A DNA stretch of 64,000 bases from an uncultured Hungatella sp. (GTDB lineage Bacteria > Bacillota > Clostridia > Lachnospirales > Lachnospiraceae): contig CAJTUV010000008.1 in assembly GCA_910579515.1 (NCBI GenBank), forward strand, positions 43,168 to 107,167, written 5' to 3'. Of the stretch, positions 27,072 to 36,572 are shown one piece after another (the first letter of the stretch is position 1; every line of letters starts with the position of its first letter). Under the pieces are notes generated by a model. It saw only the letters and a program-made list of their open reading frames with translations, had not been told where the DNA came from and made no database searches. Both the position numbers and the translations under genes were made by a program.

Positions 27072-29285
27072 CTACAATTCCTCCATTATCTTCCCAATAG
27101 CCGGATCCAACCGATACGGCTCGCCGACTGCCTCTTTCTTTAAATCCCTCAAAGCGAAGTTCGACTTGCGCAGGGTCAGGTTCGGGTTGTAGTAAGGGTC
27201 TCCCTTTTCTAAAATCTCCGGCCACTTTTTGGCAAACCTGGCTACTTCCCGATTAAACCGCTCCACCTTTTGGGGCGTATCCTCCAGTCCTCTGGACTTA
27301 GATTCATAGTGGTAAAGCAGAGCATAAGGAGCAAATACCACCAATTTCCCTAATGCCCTCACCTTCATGCAATAATCAATATCATTAAAAGCAACTGCAA
27401 ACTCTTCGCTGAAACCTCCCACCTGACAAAACACCTGCTTTTTGCTCATCATGCAGGCTGCAGTCACAGCACTGTAATCCTGAGCGCACATTGCTCTATG
27501 GAAATAGCTGTTCTCCGCCTTGTGAAGTCCAATAAAGGTATGGCCTGCCACACCACCGAACCCAACTACTACTCCGGCGTGCTGGATGGTATCGTCCTGG
27601 TACAAAAGCTTTGCTCCCACAATACCTACGTCCTCTCTCTGACAGAATCCAAGCATCTCTTCCACAAAGTTTTCTGCAATCAGCTCTGTGTCATTGTTCA
27701 AAAACAGCAGGTACTCTCCCTTTGCATAGGAGACTCCGAAATTATTGATAGCCGCATAATTAAACTCCCTGGTCCATGTCACCACCCGCACCTGGGGAAA
27801 TTCCTTTTGAAGCTTCTTATAATAAGAAAACGTCTCCGCCTCTGTACTGTTGTTTTCTACCACTACAAACTCCAGGTTCTCATACGTTCCTTTTGTAATC
27901 ATGGTTCGGATACATAAATCCAGATCCTTATGATGATCTTTGTTCGGAATGATCACAGACACCAGAGGCTGGCCTTGTATTTGAAAAACCGTGTGGTAAA
28001 TGCCATAGTCCACTCCTTTTTCCACTCTCTCAGCCGAAATTCCCATCCGCTTGTAATGTTCCATAATAGCTCTGGAACCAGCTTCAAACGCATACAGTTT
28101 GCTCTGAGGATTGCTGGCTGTGGAATCCTGATGACATCTCCAATGGTACAGCACCTTGGGAATATGGCAGATTTCCTCTGCCTCTTCTGTGCAGCGGAAA
28201 ATAAAATCATAATCCTGTGCTCCGTCAAATTCCTTCCGAAGGCCGCCAATGCGCTCAACCAGTTCTCGTTTCACAACAAACTGGTGACAGATATAGTTGA
28301 CGCTTGTCAGTAAGTCAGGATTAAAGTCCGGCTTAAAGTGGGGGTCAAACAACGCGCCTCCGTCCATATCCAGCTTATCCTCATCTGAATAGAGAACCTC
28401 GCACTGAGGATGAGCGTTGATTTTTTTTGCGCATTCATACAGAGCATCGGGCGTCATCACATCATCATGGTCTGCCAGAACGATAAAATCCCCTGCGGCC
28501 ATGCGAATAGCCTCATTGGTGTTCTCCGAAATCCCCCTGTTATAACCCAAAATCTGATATTTGATTCTGGAATCCTTGTCCAAATACGGTTTTACGATTC
28601 GAGAGACGTCTTCTCCGGCCGGGCTTCCGTCTGCTAGACACAATTCCCAGTTTCCATACGTCTGATCCACAATCGAATCCAGCATCTCTTTTAAATAGCG
28701 CGCCGGCGTCTTATAGAGAGGAATAACAATCGAAAACACAGGCTCTGCAGAAAACTTCTCTTTTCTTTGCCGTTCTAACTCCTCCCTCACAGGTTTTGTC
28801 AGAGAATACCATTCTCCATAATCATAATCATTGTCCAGCCCCTGCAATTTGTGAGTAGATTTCACCAACAAAGCCCTCAGTCCGTTTTCCTTCCAGAAAT
28901 CGAAAGCCACCCGAACCGTCTCCATGTTCATCAAATCTTTGATTTTCTGCATCCGCTTATGGGCTACACTGGACCGCCTGGTAATCAGCGCTTCATTATA
29001 CTTGATTCTGGCGTGCTGCCCGTCGCACTGGATCACCAGATAATAATCCTTTCCTCTTTCATAAGGAAACTGGATGTCAAAACCAAAGTCCTTATCATAC
29101 GTCTTTTTGTAGTAAATCTGGCTCACATCGTCTCTTCTGGTAGAGACATACTGAAATCGCACAGGTTTCTTATTTCCGTCCAGCACCCGAAACTTCGGCC
29201 TGGACTCTGGACTTTTGCCGATAACCCAGCCGTTCAACTGAATGGAATTTTCCCTGATTCGGACCACATCTACATTATGCTTCAT
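27072..29285 (-). CDS. Tandem-domain family 2 glycosyltransferase
   Basis: 737 residues with an N-terminal beta-rich region (1-90) and two GT2 domains. The first begins at about residue 180 (FSIVIPLYKTPARYL) with LADHDDVMTPD and YSDEDKLD; the second at about 440 (VSVIIPNKDH) with FLNNDTELI and FNDIDYCMKVR. Two active sites in one chain fit an enzyme adding two residues or alternating linkages, as in rhamnan synthesis proteins. It overlaps the preceding gene by 11 bases. Both domains appear intact. Confidence 0.87.
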   Translation of the reverse strand: MKHNVDVVRIRENSIQLNGWVIGKSPESRPKFRVLDGNKKPVRFQYVSTRRDDVSQIYYKKTYDKDFGFDIQFPYERGKDYYLVIQCDGQHARIKYNEALITRRSSVAHKRMQKIKDLMNMETVRVAFDFWKENGLRALLVKSTHKLQGLDNDYDYGEWYSLTKPVREELERQRKEKFSAEPVFSIVIPLYKTPARYLKEMLDSIVDQTYGNWELCLADGSPAGEDVSRIVKPYLDKDSRIKYQILGYNRGISENTNEAIRMAAGDFIVLADHDDVMTPDALYECAKKINAHPQCEVLYSDEDKLDMDGGALFDPHFKPDFNPDLLTSVNYICHQFVVKRELVERIGGLRKEFDGAQDYDFIFRCTEEAEEICHIPKVLYHWRCHQDSTASNPQSKLYAFEAGSRAIMEHYKRMGISAERVEKGVDYGIYHTVFQIQGQPLVSVIIPNKDHHKDLDLCIRTMITKGTYENLEFVVVENNSTEAETFSYYKKLQKEFPQVRVVTWTREFNYAAINNFGVSYAKGEYLLFLNNDTELIAENFVEEMLGFCQREDVGIVGAKLLYQDDTIQHAGVVVGFGGVAGHTFIGLHKAENSYFHRAMCAQDYSAVTAACMMSKKQVFCQVGGFSEEFAVAFNDIDYCMKVRALGKLVVFAPYALLYHYESKSRGLEDTPQKVERFNREVARFAKKWPEILEKGDPYYNPNLTLRKSNFALRDLKKEAVGEPYRLDPAIGKIMEEL

Positions 29286-30228
29286 CCTGTACCTCTTTAA
29301 AATTAATACGCTCTTCCTCCACCACCAGAGGCCGTTTCATCACTCTGGAATTGATGGACAAAATATATTCCCCTACCACGCCGATAAAGAAAATTTGGGC
29401 AGATCCCAAAAAACACATTCCGATAAGCAACGGGGCCATGCCCGCTACAAAACGGTCCCAGTACATCAATTTCATCACCAGGTAGATAAAAGCTACCAAA
29501 ATACTGACCGCACAGCAGATGCTTCCAAAAATTGTGGCAAGGCGCAGCCCTACCTTTGTATAAGAAGTAAAGCTTAACATTGCGGCGTCGTAAAGCTTGT
29601 AGAAATTGTTGCTGGTCTTTCCTGCCCGCCTAAGCTGCTGCTCATAGGGAATCTCCTTCCTGCGAAAGCCCAGTTCCGCCACGATTCCTCTTAAAAATGG
29701 CGTAGGATCGTCCAGTTCTCGCATGACCTGAATAAACCGTTTGTCATAAAGGCCAAAACCAGTAAACTGTTCAATCTGCTCCACATTGGAAAGCTTTTTA
29801 ATCATCTTGTAATAGCAGCCCCTGAGCCAATACATCAGCTTATTTTCCTGGCTGGACTTTTTGATTCCAATGACAATTTTATAGCCGCCTTCCCACTCCT
29901 TCACAAACTTGGGGACCATATCCAGAGGGTCCTGAAAATCCGCCGCCATGAGAATGGTACAGTCTCCAGTGGATTGCAGCATAGCATAGTACGGGGAATT
30001 AAACTGCCCAAAATTTTTAGCATTAAAAATCCCCTTAATTCTCTGGTCATCCACACAGAGCTTTCGAATCAAATCTCTGGTGTTGTCATTCGAATCATTA
30101 TCAATAAAAATAATCTCATATTCATAATTTTGCAAGTCCTTTTTAAACAGATTTCGCAATCCGTCTGCCAGAGCTTCCACATTTTCCTCTTCATTGTAGC
30201 AAGGCACTACAACACTAATCGTTTTCAT
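29275..30228 (-). CDS. GtrB/DPM1-like family 2 glycosyltransferase with membrane tail
   Basis: 317 residues: a GT2 domain (ISVVVPCYNEEENVEAL, IDNDSNDNT, ADFQDPLD, QFTGFGLYDKR) and two C-terminal membrane helices (about 230-255 and 265-290). This layout matches polyprenyl-phosphate glycosyltransferases that load a sugar on undecaprenyl phosphate for transfer outside the membrane. It overlaps the upstream stop codon as ATGA. If the assignment is right, the cluster B polymer may get a side-chain sugar on the outer face, but no matching GT-C transferase or flippase is seen nearby. Confidence 0.87.
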   Translation of the reverse strand: MKTISVVVPCYNEEENVEALADGLRNLFKKDLQNYEYEIIFIDNDSNDNTRDLIRKLCVDDQRIKGIFNAKNFGQFNSPYYAMLQSTGDCTILMAADFQDPLDMVPKFVKEWEGGYKIVIGIKKSSQENKLMYWLRGCYYKMIKKLSNVEQIEQFTGFGLYDKRFIQVMRELDDPTPFLRGIVAELGFRRKEIPYEQQLRRAGKTSNNFYKLYDAAMLSFTSYTKVGLRLATIFGSICCAVSILVAFIYLVMKLMYWDRFVAGMAPLLIGMCFLGSAQIFFIGVVGEYILSINSRVMKRPLVVEEERINFKEVQDEA

Positions 30229-32426
30229 GACAGCTCCTCCACTTTCTCGCTGCGTAGCGCCATAATTCTTACCTTCTGTCCAAATCGGCTTCGAATCACT
30301 CCTGCAATTTCTTCTGTATACTCTGGCGCCACAATCAGAATCACCTCCACCGGATGGGAAAGATAATAATCCGGCGACACAATCGGCAGATGAGAAGCAG
30401 GCGCATACCGCCCCTGTTTAAACGGTGCAGAATCCATCATATACTTTGCATAATTTCTCAGGCAGGTAGTGGCAACCAGAGTAAATGCCTGATGACTGGC
30501 TCCCCAAACTGCCAGAGTTTGTCCTTCTTTTTCCAGACTGGCAACAATCTCCTCTATCTGGCCGCCTAGCTCTTTAAAATTGGCTTTCAGATTAGAAAGC
30601 TCTTCCTTCTTTACTTCCCTCTCAGGAACCTTGTTTCCTGCTTTGGAAGGCAGCTTTCTCACAATCATAGCCAGCATATCTTTTTTCGAAGTTTCTTCCA
30701 AGACCTCAAAGCCATGATGCTCCATCAAATAACGTAAGGTATCAAGCGTATAGTAAGCCACATGGTCCCGAATCAGTTCATAATACCCGTCATGCTTTAA
30801 GCTGTACTCCAGGCTGGGCACTGTCACAAGCCCTACTGCGCCTTCTGTCAAATTGTTCCAGATACAGTCCAGCATAACCCCCGGCTTTGGCTGATGTTCC
30901 AGGAAATTAAAGGACAAAAAAGCATCATAAGGTCCCTCTTCTCCCAGAATCGTGTTCTCCATCTCTGGAAATCCCTGAATCAACTGGATTCCCTCCACAC
31001 AGGCTTCCTCCACCAGCTCCTTCTTATGCTCCATACCAAAGGCTTTTACCGGAAACTCCTTCAACACTTTTAAAAACTCTCCTCTGCCAGAGCCTATCTC
31101 CAAAAACTTCTTTCCTTCCAAATGGTAGGCGTCAATCAAATGCTGATACTGACTTCTTCTCAGCTGAGCCATGGTGGTGGAATACCCTACGGAACGAATC
31201 ACATCCCAATAGTAATCCACAGGCTCATTGTCAAGCTGGACCAGCCCGCAGTGACGGCACTGGTAAAGTTTTAACGTTACCTGTTCATCCTCTTCCAATT
31301 CCTCTTTTGTTGGAATATTCTGAGCTGAAGAGGGCATTCCCTCCAGTGTCAAAAGGAGCGTGTCCTCTTTCAAAGGCTGTCCGCATAGAAGACATGTCGG
31401 AACGCCTGATTCGTTTTCCCCTGCCTGCTGTATTGCTTCCGCTTTTAGTGTCCTTTTGATTCCCTCTTTAAAGGAAATCTCTGGTTTCCATCCTGTTCTT
31501 ACCTTTATCTTCTCAATATCCGGAATCAGATTAGCCACTCCCTCTGCGTTAGGCGGGGCTTCTCCGTAGACACACTCTCCCCTGCTGCCGCAAATCTCAT
31601 ACATTTTTTCTACATAATTTTTAAGCGGCCTGGTCTCATCCTGGTCTGCAGCCAGATTATACACCCCGTTTTCCCCAGACGCTCCCGTATACCCCACTGA
31701 ATCTTGACATGAACCCAATGCAGCCATGCCTGCGATCAAATCTTCAATATAGAGGAAATTCCACTGCTGGGTACATGCCCCCATTTTCATAGTACCGCCT
31801 TCCATAAAGGTGTGAAGGCAGCTTTCCACCAGAGAATAGGGATGATCCCCTGGTCCATAGATGCTGAAAATCCTGGTGTGAACATATTCAAATTTAAGGT
31901 TGGGATTCTCAGCCTTCCACTCATCAATTTTCGCTGTGGCCTGCTGATAAAAAGCCACCTTGGCCTTTCCATATTCCGATACTGGGCGGCACTCCCTGTC
32001 CTCTCTCATAACGGTCTGGCAGATGCCATACTCTGCCTGGGAACCACTGAACAGAAATCTGTGACATCCCAACTGTCTGGCCCCTTCCAGAGCTTTTAAT
32101 CCGTCAACTGCGTTTTTTTGCTGCACCTGCCCATTTTTCCGGTTATCGCTGCCAGCTCCCTCCCATCCAAAATGATAGAACACCTGACACTCTTCAAAGA
32201 TATACTGTCCAATCTGGTCCAGTCTGTCTAGTTCCAGCTCAACAATATCAACTCGGCCCGCATCTTCTCCTGCCAGTTCTTTCGCCTTTTCTATGGCAAG
32301 ATCCAAAACTTTCCTATTTAATGAACCTGGACGAATCACTGCATAGACGTGGCATTTCTCCTTTGACAGCCATTTTACCATAGAAGCGCCTAAAAAACTG
32401 GTAGCACCTGTAACAACTGCATTCAT
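30225..32426 (-). CDS. Fusion of sugar epimerase/reductase with zinc-containing C-methyltransferase
   Basis: 733 residues made of two enzymes. Residues 1-330 are an extended short-chain dehydrogenase (TGATSFLG at 6-13, catalytic Y152 and K156 in EYGKAK). Residues about 343-733 match deoxysugar C-methyltransferases: a zinc site C345-x2-C348 and C390-x2-C393, a SAM site FLEIGSGRGE (441-450), and a C-terminal domain with VWGASHQAFTLVA. Such methyltransferases add a methyl to a ketosugar nucleotide, after which the carbonyl is reduced; the fused dehydrogenase could be that reductase. It is preceded by a TPP enzyme gene 15 bases away, suggesting an unusual branched sugar. No frameshift or junction stop is visible, so the fusion looks real. 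Confidence 0.85.
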   Translation of the reverse strand: MNAVVTGATSFLGASMVKWLSKEKCHVYAVIRPGSLNRKVLDLAIEKAKELAGEDAGRVDIVELELDRLDQIGQYIFEECQVFYHFGWEGAGSDNRKNGQVQQKNAVDGLKALEGARQLGCHRFLFSGSQAEYGICQTVMREDRECRPVSEYGKAKVAFYQQATAKIDEWKAENPNLKFEYVHTRIFSIYGPGDHPYSLVESCLHTFMEGGTMKMGACTQQWNFLYIEDLIAGMAALGSCQDSVGYTGASGENGVYNLAADQDETRPLKNYVEKMYEICGSRGECVYGEAPPNAEGVANLIPDIEKIKVRTGWKPEISFKEGIKRTLKAEAIQQAGENESGVPTCLLCGQPLKEDTLLLTLEGMPSSAQNIPTKEELEEDEQVTLKLYQCRHCGLVQLDNEPVDYYWDVIRSVGYSTTMAQLRRSQYQHLIDAYHLEGKKFLEIGSGRGEFLKVLKEFPVKAFGMEHKKELVEEACVEGIQLIQGFPEMENTILGEEGPYDAFLSFNFLEHQPKPGVMLDCIWNNLTEGAVGLVTVPSLEYSLKHDGYYELIRDHVAYYTLDTLRYLMEHHGFEVLEETSKKDMLAMIVRKLPSKAGNKVPEREVKKEELSNLKANFKELGGQIEEIVASLEKEGQTLAVWGASHQAFTLVATTCLRNYAKYMMDSAPFKQGRYAPASHLPIVSPDYYLSHPVEVILIVAPEYTEEIAGVIRSRFGQKVRIMALRSEKVEELS

Positions 32427-32441
32427 TCCTGATTTCTCCTT

Positions 32442-34328
32442 TCAAACATCCTCTGGCTTTATTCTGGGAATTATCATATTGGCATCCATCTCTTCCTCTG
32501 GCAGGAAAGGAGATAAATCTTCCAATGGCGGAGAGGTCAAAGTTCCGTCTGGCATCCTTTTGGCTGAAGATTTCGGTTCAAAATTCTGGTCTGTAGTCAC
32601 AAATACCTCACAAATCGCTGGTCCTTCCGCAGCAAGCGTTTTCTCTATAGCTTCTGCCAATTCTTTGTTGTGGCAGGCGCTGTAATAAGGATACCCATAA
32701 GCCCAGGAAAGTTTCTTCATATCCGGAAAACTTAAGTCCCCGCTATCCACACCAATTCCTACTAACGGCTCCCCAAAAAAGTTTTTCTGAGTCTGACGGA
32801 TAGAATGGTATCCGCCATTGTTGATCAAAAATATTTTAATAGGCAGGTGATGATGAATAATGGTTTGAAGCTCCTGAAGGTTCATCTGAATGCTTCCGTC
32901 CCCAGTTAAAAGAATAATGTCCTTCTTTTCTCCTTCTTGCTCCAGCTGAGCAACACAGGCTCCAATAGCGGCCGGAAGGTCATATCCCATGGAAGCCACC
33001 GCAGAATTGGAAATAAATCTCTGTCCCTTCTTTATTATATAGCTGTGTCCCCCAGCTACGCAGGCGGACCCGTTCCCCACTACAGTGATCTGATTCTCCT
33101 CTAACCGGCTGCTCAACTCATGTACCAGAGCATAGACATTAGCCTCTCTCCTGTTGTCATCTATCAGATGCTTTGGCTGTATCACCGGATACGTCTCTTT
33201 CCACATGCGACAGGTTTCCAGCCATGTTTGCCCCCTAAGGCCTTCTCCACCGTCCCATACTGGGATCGTCTCCCTTTGAAGCACCTGCTCCATGACTTCC
33301 AACAGCTCTTTTGCATCTGCATGAACCGCCATATCTACATGTACGCTTGGCTTTTTTAGTTCTTCTATATCTATATCATTGACAATGGTGTAAGCCTCTC
33401 TCGCCCATGTTTCATAATTATACCCTACCTGGCGAATACTTAAGCGGCTTCCCACAGAAAATACCAAATCACTGTTCTGAACAGCAAAATTTCCCGGCCT
33501 GTCCCCCATGCCTCCGGCCCGTCCCACATAGAGGGGATTTTCTGTAGCCATACAGTCCTGACTGTTCCAACCTGTAGCCACAGGGATCCCCAGCATGGAT
33601 ACCACACGCTGAAATACCGGAAACGCACCTGCAATTCGAATCCCATTTCCTGCATTCAAAACTGGTCTCTTTGCCTGACGGATTTTTTCTATAATGGTTT
33701 TTGCCGTTTCTTCTGTGACCTTCTCAAGATGAATTCCTGCCCTGCCATGTTCCCGCTCATAAGCTTCTATATCAAAGCCCTGTAACTCGTCTGTCTCTAC
33801 AAAAGCCCCCTGTACGTCCAATGGAATATCCAGCCACACAGGTCCCGGCCTTCCGGCAGCGGCCAGATAGACAGCCTTCTCTAAACAATACCGGATCTCT
33901 TCAGGGCGAATCACCATCTCACTGTACTTGGTCATGCAGCCAACGGCCTTTGTAATGTCAAATTCCTGATCTCCCATAGCACGAATCCCAACGCCGGACC
34001 AACGAGCTGTGGTGTCGTATCGAACCTGGCCTGATAGAACCAGCATAGGAATCGAATCCAGCCATCCACCTAAAACACCTGTGATCGCATTCGTACCCCC
34101 TGGTCCTGTGGTCACACACACGCAGCCCATCCTATTATAAATCCTGGCATAGCTTTCCGCCGCTATCGCACACGCCTGTTCATGGTGCTGATACAGACAA
34201 TGCAGTCTCGGCTCATGTCCCAGTCCGTCATTTAAGTGCATGGCTCCGCCGCCAGTCACTGAAAAGACCTGAGTGATGCCATGTTCCACCAACTTCTTTG
34301 CAATATAATCCGAAACTTTTATTCTCAT
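32442..34328 (-). CDS. Thiamine-diphosphate-dependent enzyme, acetolactate synthase-like
   Basis: About 628 residues with the three-domain layout of the acetolactate synthase family: a pyrimidine-binding domain with the activating glutamate E50 (HHEQACAIAAES), TTGPGGTNA, and a C-terminal diphosphate-binding motif from GDGSIQMN to LINNGG. It is longer than usual by a C-terminal tail. The ATG at 34328 follows GGAG by nine bases and matches the usual fold start; an in-frame ATG 16 codons upstream is less likely. As first gene of a glycan cluster it may transfer a two-carbon unit to a keto-sugar, as YerE does in yersiniose synthesis. A plain metabolic acetolactate synthase is less likely because no small subunit or branched-chain genes are present. 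Confidence 0.8.
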   Translation of the reverse strand: MRIKVSDYIAKKLVEHGITQVFSVTGGGAMHLNDGLGHEPRLHCLYQHHEQACAIAAESYARIYNRMGCVCVTTGPGGTNAITGVLGGWLDSIPMLVLSGQVRYDTTARWSGVGIRAMGDQEFDITKAVGCMTKYSEMVIRPEEIRYCLEKAVYLAAAGRPGPVWLDIPLDVQGAFVETDELQGFDIEAYEREHGRAGIHLEKVTEETAKTIIEKIRQAKRPVLNAGNGIRIAGAFPVFQRVVSMLGIPVATGWNSQDCMATENPLYVGRAGGMGDRPGNFAVQNSDLVFSVGSRLSIRQVGYNYETWAREAYTIVNDIDIEELKKPSVHVDMAVHADAKELLEVMEQVLQRETIPVWDGGEGLRGQTWLETCRMWKETYPVIQPKHLIDDNRREANVYALVHELSSRLEENQITVVGNGSACVAGGHSYIIKKGQRFISNSAVASMGYDLPAAIGACVAQLEQEGEKKDIILLTGDGSIQMNLQELQTIIHHHLPIKIFLINNGGYHSIRQTQKNFFGEPLVGIGVDSGDLSFPDMKKLSWAYGYPYYSACHNKELAEAIEKTLAAEGPAICEVFVTTDQNFEPKSSAKRMPDGTLTSPPLEDLSPFLPEEEMDANMIIPRIKPEDV

Positions 34329-34393
34329 CCTAAACGACTCCTTCTTTTTCTCTTTCCTCTCTGTTCTTCGCCGCAAAATCTATATATTTTTTA

Positions 34394-34421
34394 AGTATAA
34401 CACAAATATTTATCCAGTGAA
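34394..34421 (-). promoter_or_regulatory. Candidate promoter of cluster B
   Basis: Minus strand: -35 TTCACT (34416-34421), 16-base spacer, -10 TATACT (34394-34399), about 65 bases before the TPP enzyme start. It would drive the seven genes down to the terminator at 22721. Confidence 0.45.
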
Positions 34422-34490
34422 AGCGGTTTTCTTCCTTAACGCTGCCATATTTGCCATCAACCTACACTTTCACCCCTCTCCCTTATGGGT

Positions 34491-34496
34491 TATAAT
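34491..34496 (+). promoter_or_regulatory. Candidate -10 element for the 476-residue secreted protein
   Basis: A perfect TATAAT lies 64 bases before the ATG. No good -35 is found at 16-18 bases, so it is only a partial promoter call. Confidence 0.35.
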
Positions 34497-34559
34497 GCAG
34501 AAGTAATGCAAATGCAGCAACTGATTTTCGGCCTTAAGAAAAAGGAGAGAAATAATTTT

Positions 34560-35990
34560 ATGAAAAAACACGTTAAGTTAACGGCTGTATTATCCACCGC
34601 GGCAGTGATGGCCGCATTTGTCCCTGCATTTACTTCTACCGCTCTGGCAAAGTCTACGGGCTGGACCCAGGAAGGTGAAGATTGGAAGTACTATGACTCC
34701 GACGGTTACTATTTAACTGATTCCTGGAAGAAGCAGGACAAAGACTGGTTCTACTTGGACGAGGACGGAAACATTTCCTTTAACAGCCAGATAGACGAAT
34801 ACTATGTGGGTGCTGACGGAAAACGAGTTTCTAATCAGTGGGTTTCCGTTGAAAATGAAGATTACGATGGTTCTGATGACGAGCCTGAGTTCTACTGGTT
34901 CTACTACAGCCATGATGGAAAGTTCTTAAACTCCAGATTCAAAAAGATTGATGATAAAACTTACTACTTCGACAGCGAGGGCCACATGCTTACCGGACTT
35001 CAGGAGATTGATGGCGCCACCTACTATTTCGGAAATGAAAAAGACGGCGTTATGCAAACTGGCTGGGTAGATTTAACAGATTACGCAGACGACAACGATG
35101 ACGAAACTGTTTGGTCTTACTTTAACGGCGATGGCCAGAGGATTGAGAATCAGGTGGATAAAAAAATCGGAACCAGCTTCTACACCTTTGAAAACGGCAA
35201 GATGGTAACCGGATGGTATCAGCTGCCTGCCCAGGCAAGCGTAGAAGCTACGCCTGAGGCTGAGAGCGAAAATGCAGACGGTGTACAGGAGGCTGAGGGC
35301 GAAAATGTAGATGGTGCACAGGAGGCTGAAGACAGCACCAATGCTGAGGCTGAAAATTCAGATGCTGCACAAAACCCTGTCGCTCGTTATCAGTATTACA
35401 ACGAAGACGGAACCCGTGCTTCTGGTTGGAAGAATATCACAGGAATCCCAGGCATTAGCCAGGAAGATGAAATTTACAGATTCTACTTCAAAAGCGGTAA
35501 ACCTTATTTTGCAGAGACAGGTCTTCAGATTTTCCGCATTAATGCTGAACGCTACTGCTTTAATGCCAAAGGCGAGATGCAGACAGGGCTTCAGAACATC
35601 ACATTAGAAGATGGTGCTGCTTACAACTTCTACTTTGATAAAAATGGTATTATGAAGGTTGGCAAACAGAATATCTATGATGAAGATTCTGGTATTACTC
35701 AGACCTGGTTCTTCGAGACTGATAATGAAAAACGTGGTCAGGGCTATCATGGAATTCGTGACAATATTATTTACGAAAATGGATTGCGCAAACAGGCTGA
35801 TTCCCATATGCGTTATGCTCCTGTAACTTTTGAAGGACAGAATTACCTGGTAAACGCTTCTGGGTCCATTCAGAAAGCGAGCGCTTCCTCTAAGTCTTCT
35901 GAGCGTCCTGAATTAGGCGCCGGTTACCGTGACTTAAAGGATGCCTATGAAAACATCTGGACCGTTGATACAAACGGCGTTATTCAGTAA
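34560..35990 (+). CDS. Secreted cell-wall-binding-repeat protein
   Basis: 476 residues. A signal peptide (1-30, ending in STALA) is followed by many aromatic/Gly repeats of the choline-binding or CW_binding type, such as DWKYYDSDGYYLTDSWKK, YYFDSEGHMLTGLQ and YYFGNEKDGVMQTGW. These repeats bind choline or other wall polymer groups in related proteins. An acidic Ala/Glu/Asn linker (about 230-275) splits the repeat region. No enzymatic domain is visible. I start it at the ATG at 34560, since AAAGGAG precedes it and the signal peptide begins there; an in-frame ATG at 34485 is upstream of the ribosome site. A strong terminator follows. Confidence 0.87.
   Translation: MKKHVKLTAVLSTAAVMAAFVPAFTSTALAKSTGWTQEGEDWKYYDSDGYYLTDSWKKQDKDWFYLDEDGNISFNSQIDEYYVGADGKRVSNQWVSVENEDYDGSDDEPEFYWFYYSHDGKFLNSRFKKIDDKTYYFDSEGHMLTGLQEIDGATYYFGNEKDGVMQTGWVDLTDYADDNDDETVWSYFNGDGQRIENQVDKKIGTSFYTFENGKMVTGWYQLPAQASVEATPEAESENADGVQEAEGENVDGAQEAEDSTNAEAENSDAAQNPVARYQYYNEDGTRASGWKNITGIPGISQEDEIYRFYFKSGKPYFAETGLQIFRINAERYCFNAKGEMQTGLQNITLEDGAAYNFYFDKNGIMKVGKQNIYDEDSGITQTWFFETDNEKRGQGYHGIRDNIIYENGLRKQADSHMRYAPVTFEGQNYLVNASGSIQKASASSKSSERPELGAGYRDLKDAYENIWTVDTNGVIQ
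35256..35372 (+). repeat. Short coding tandem repeat (33-base unit)
   Basis: Two full 33-base units (35256-35288 and 35289-35321, beginning GAGGCTGAG) are followed by degenerate copies of 24 and 27 bases. They encode an EAE-x-ENADG-type acidic linker. In-frame unit lengths allow copy-number changes without breaking the gene. Confidence 0.7.
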
Positions 35991-36022
35991 CACAGCTTCT
36001 ATAACAATTTAATCATCCGTTC

Positions 36023-36055
36023 AAAACTGCCAGAATAAGATATTTTGGCAGTTTT
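36023..36055 (+). terminator. Rho-independent terminator
   Basis: AAAACTGCCA (36023-36032) pairs with TGGCAGTTTT (36046-36055), followed by TCTTATTTTTT, after the secreted repeat-protein gene. Confidence 0.9.
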
Positions 36056-36134
36056 TCTTATTTTTTGTTACATTTTATCTGTTTCTCAGTTTTATTTATA
36101 TTAGGGGGATTATTTTATGTTAGGAGGAGCTACT

Positions 36135-36551
36135 ATGAGAGATTTATCCGTTTACTATTGTAAGAAGTGCGGCTATTATGCTTACTACCAACTGCCTAAA
36201 AATGCCATTTGTCCTACTTGTGATTGCAAAATGACCATCATTGACATGCGCTATCAGGATTTCATGGATTTAAGCTATGAGGAACGAGACCGCCTGATAA
36301 GTCGCTTGATTATCGAGGCTTCCTCCTCTCTTGTCCATCGCATTTGTGCTCCAGCTAAATTTTATAATCAAAGGGAGTTAATTGGCCATTTGACCCAAGA
36401 ACTGTCGGAGCTGGAAAAGGAAAACAAACAATTAAGTGAAACTATTGAATGGATGCACCAGTTAATCTGGGAACAACTACATAAAACAAAAGCGCTGGAA
36501 CAAGAGTTGAGAGAATTAAAACAGCGGAAAAAGGAATCTGGGGAGCTATGA
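36135..36551 (+). CDS. Zinc-ribbon plus coiled-coil protein of unknown function
   Basis: 138 residues. The N-terminal part has a zinc-ribbon pattern, CKKCGYY then CPTCDC. Residues about 75-135 form a charged helix with heptad-like Leu spacing (ELSELEKENKQL), likely a coiled coil. I prefer the ATG at 36135, seven bases after AGGAGG; an earlier ATG at 36117 also has a purine-rich GGGGGA site, and both could be used. It faces the 49-residue coiled-coil gene tail to tail across a shared hairpin. It may be a small regulator or scaffold; no function is known to me. Confidence 0.65.
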   Translation: MRDLSVYYCKKCGYYAYYQLPKNAICPTCDCKMTIIDMRYQDFMDLSYEERDRLISRLIIEASSSLVHRICAPAKFYNQRELIGHLTQELSELEKENKQLSETIEWMHQLIWEQLHKTKALEQELRELKQRKKESGEL

Positions 36552-36561
36552 ACTCCCCCAG
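36538..36561. terminator. Hairpin between two convergent small genes
   Basis: CTGGGGAG and CTCCCCCAG arms with one bulge; the TGA stop of the zinc-ribbon gene (36549-36551) is in the loop. It could serve both strands. Confidence 0.5.
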
Positions 36562-36572
36562 TTCCATTATCC

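Noticed and set aside
32442..34328. Assigning the TPP enzyme as ilvB (branched-chain amino acid synthesis)
   Set aside because: No ilvN, ilvC or leu genes nearby, it has an extra C-terminal tail, and it heads a glycan operon.
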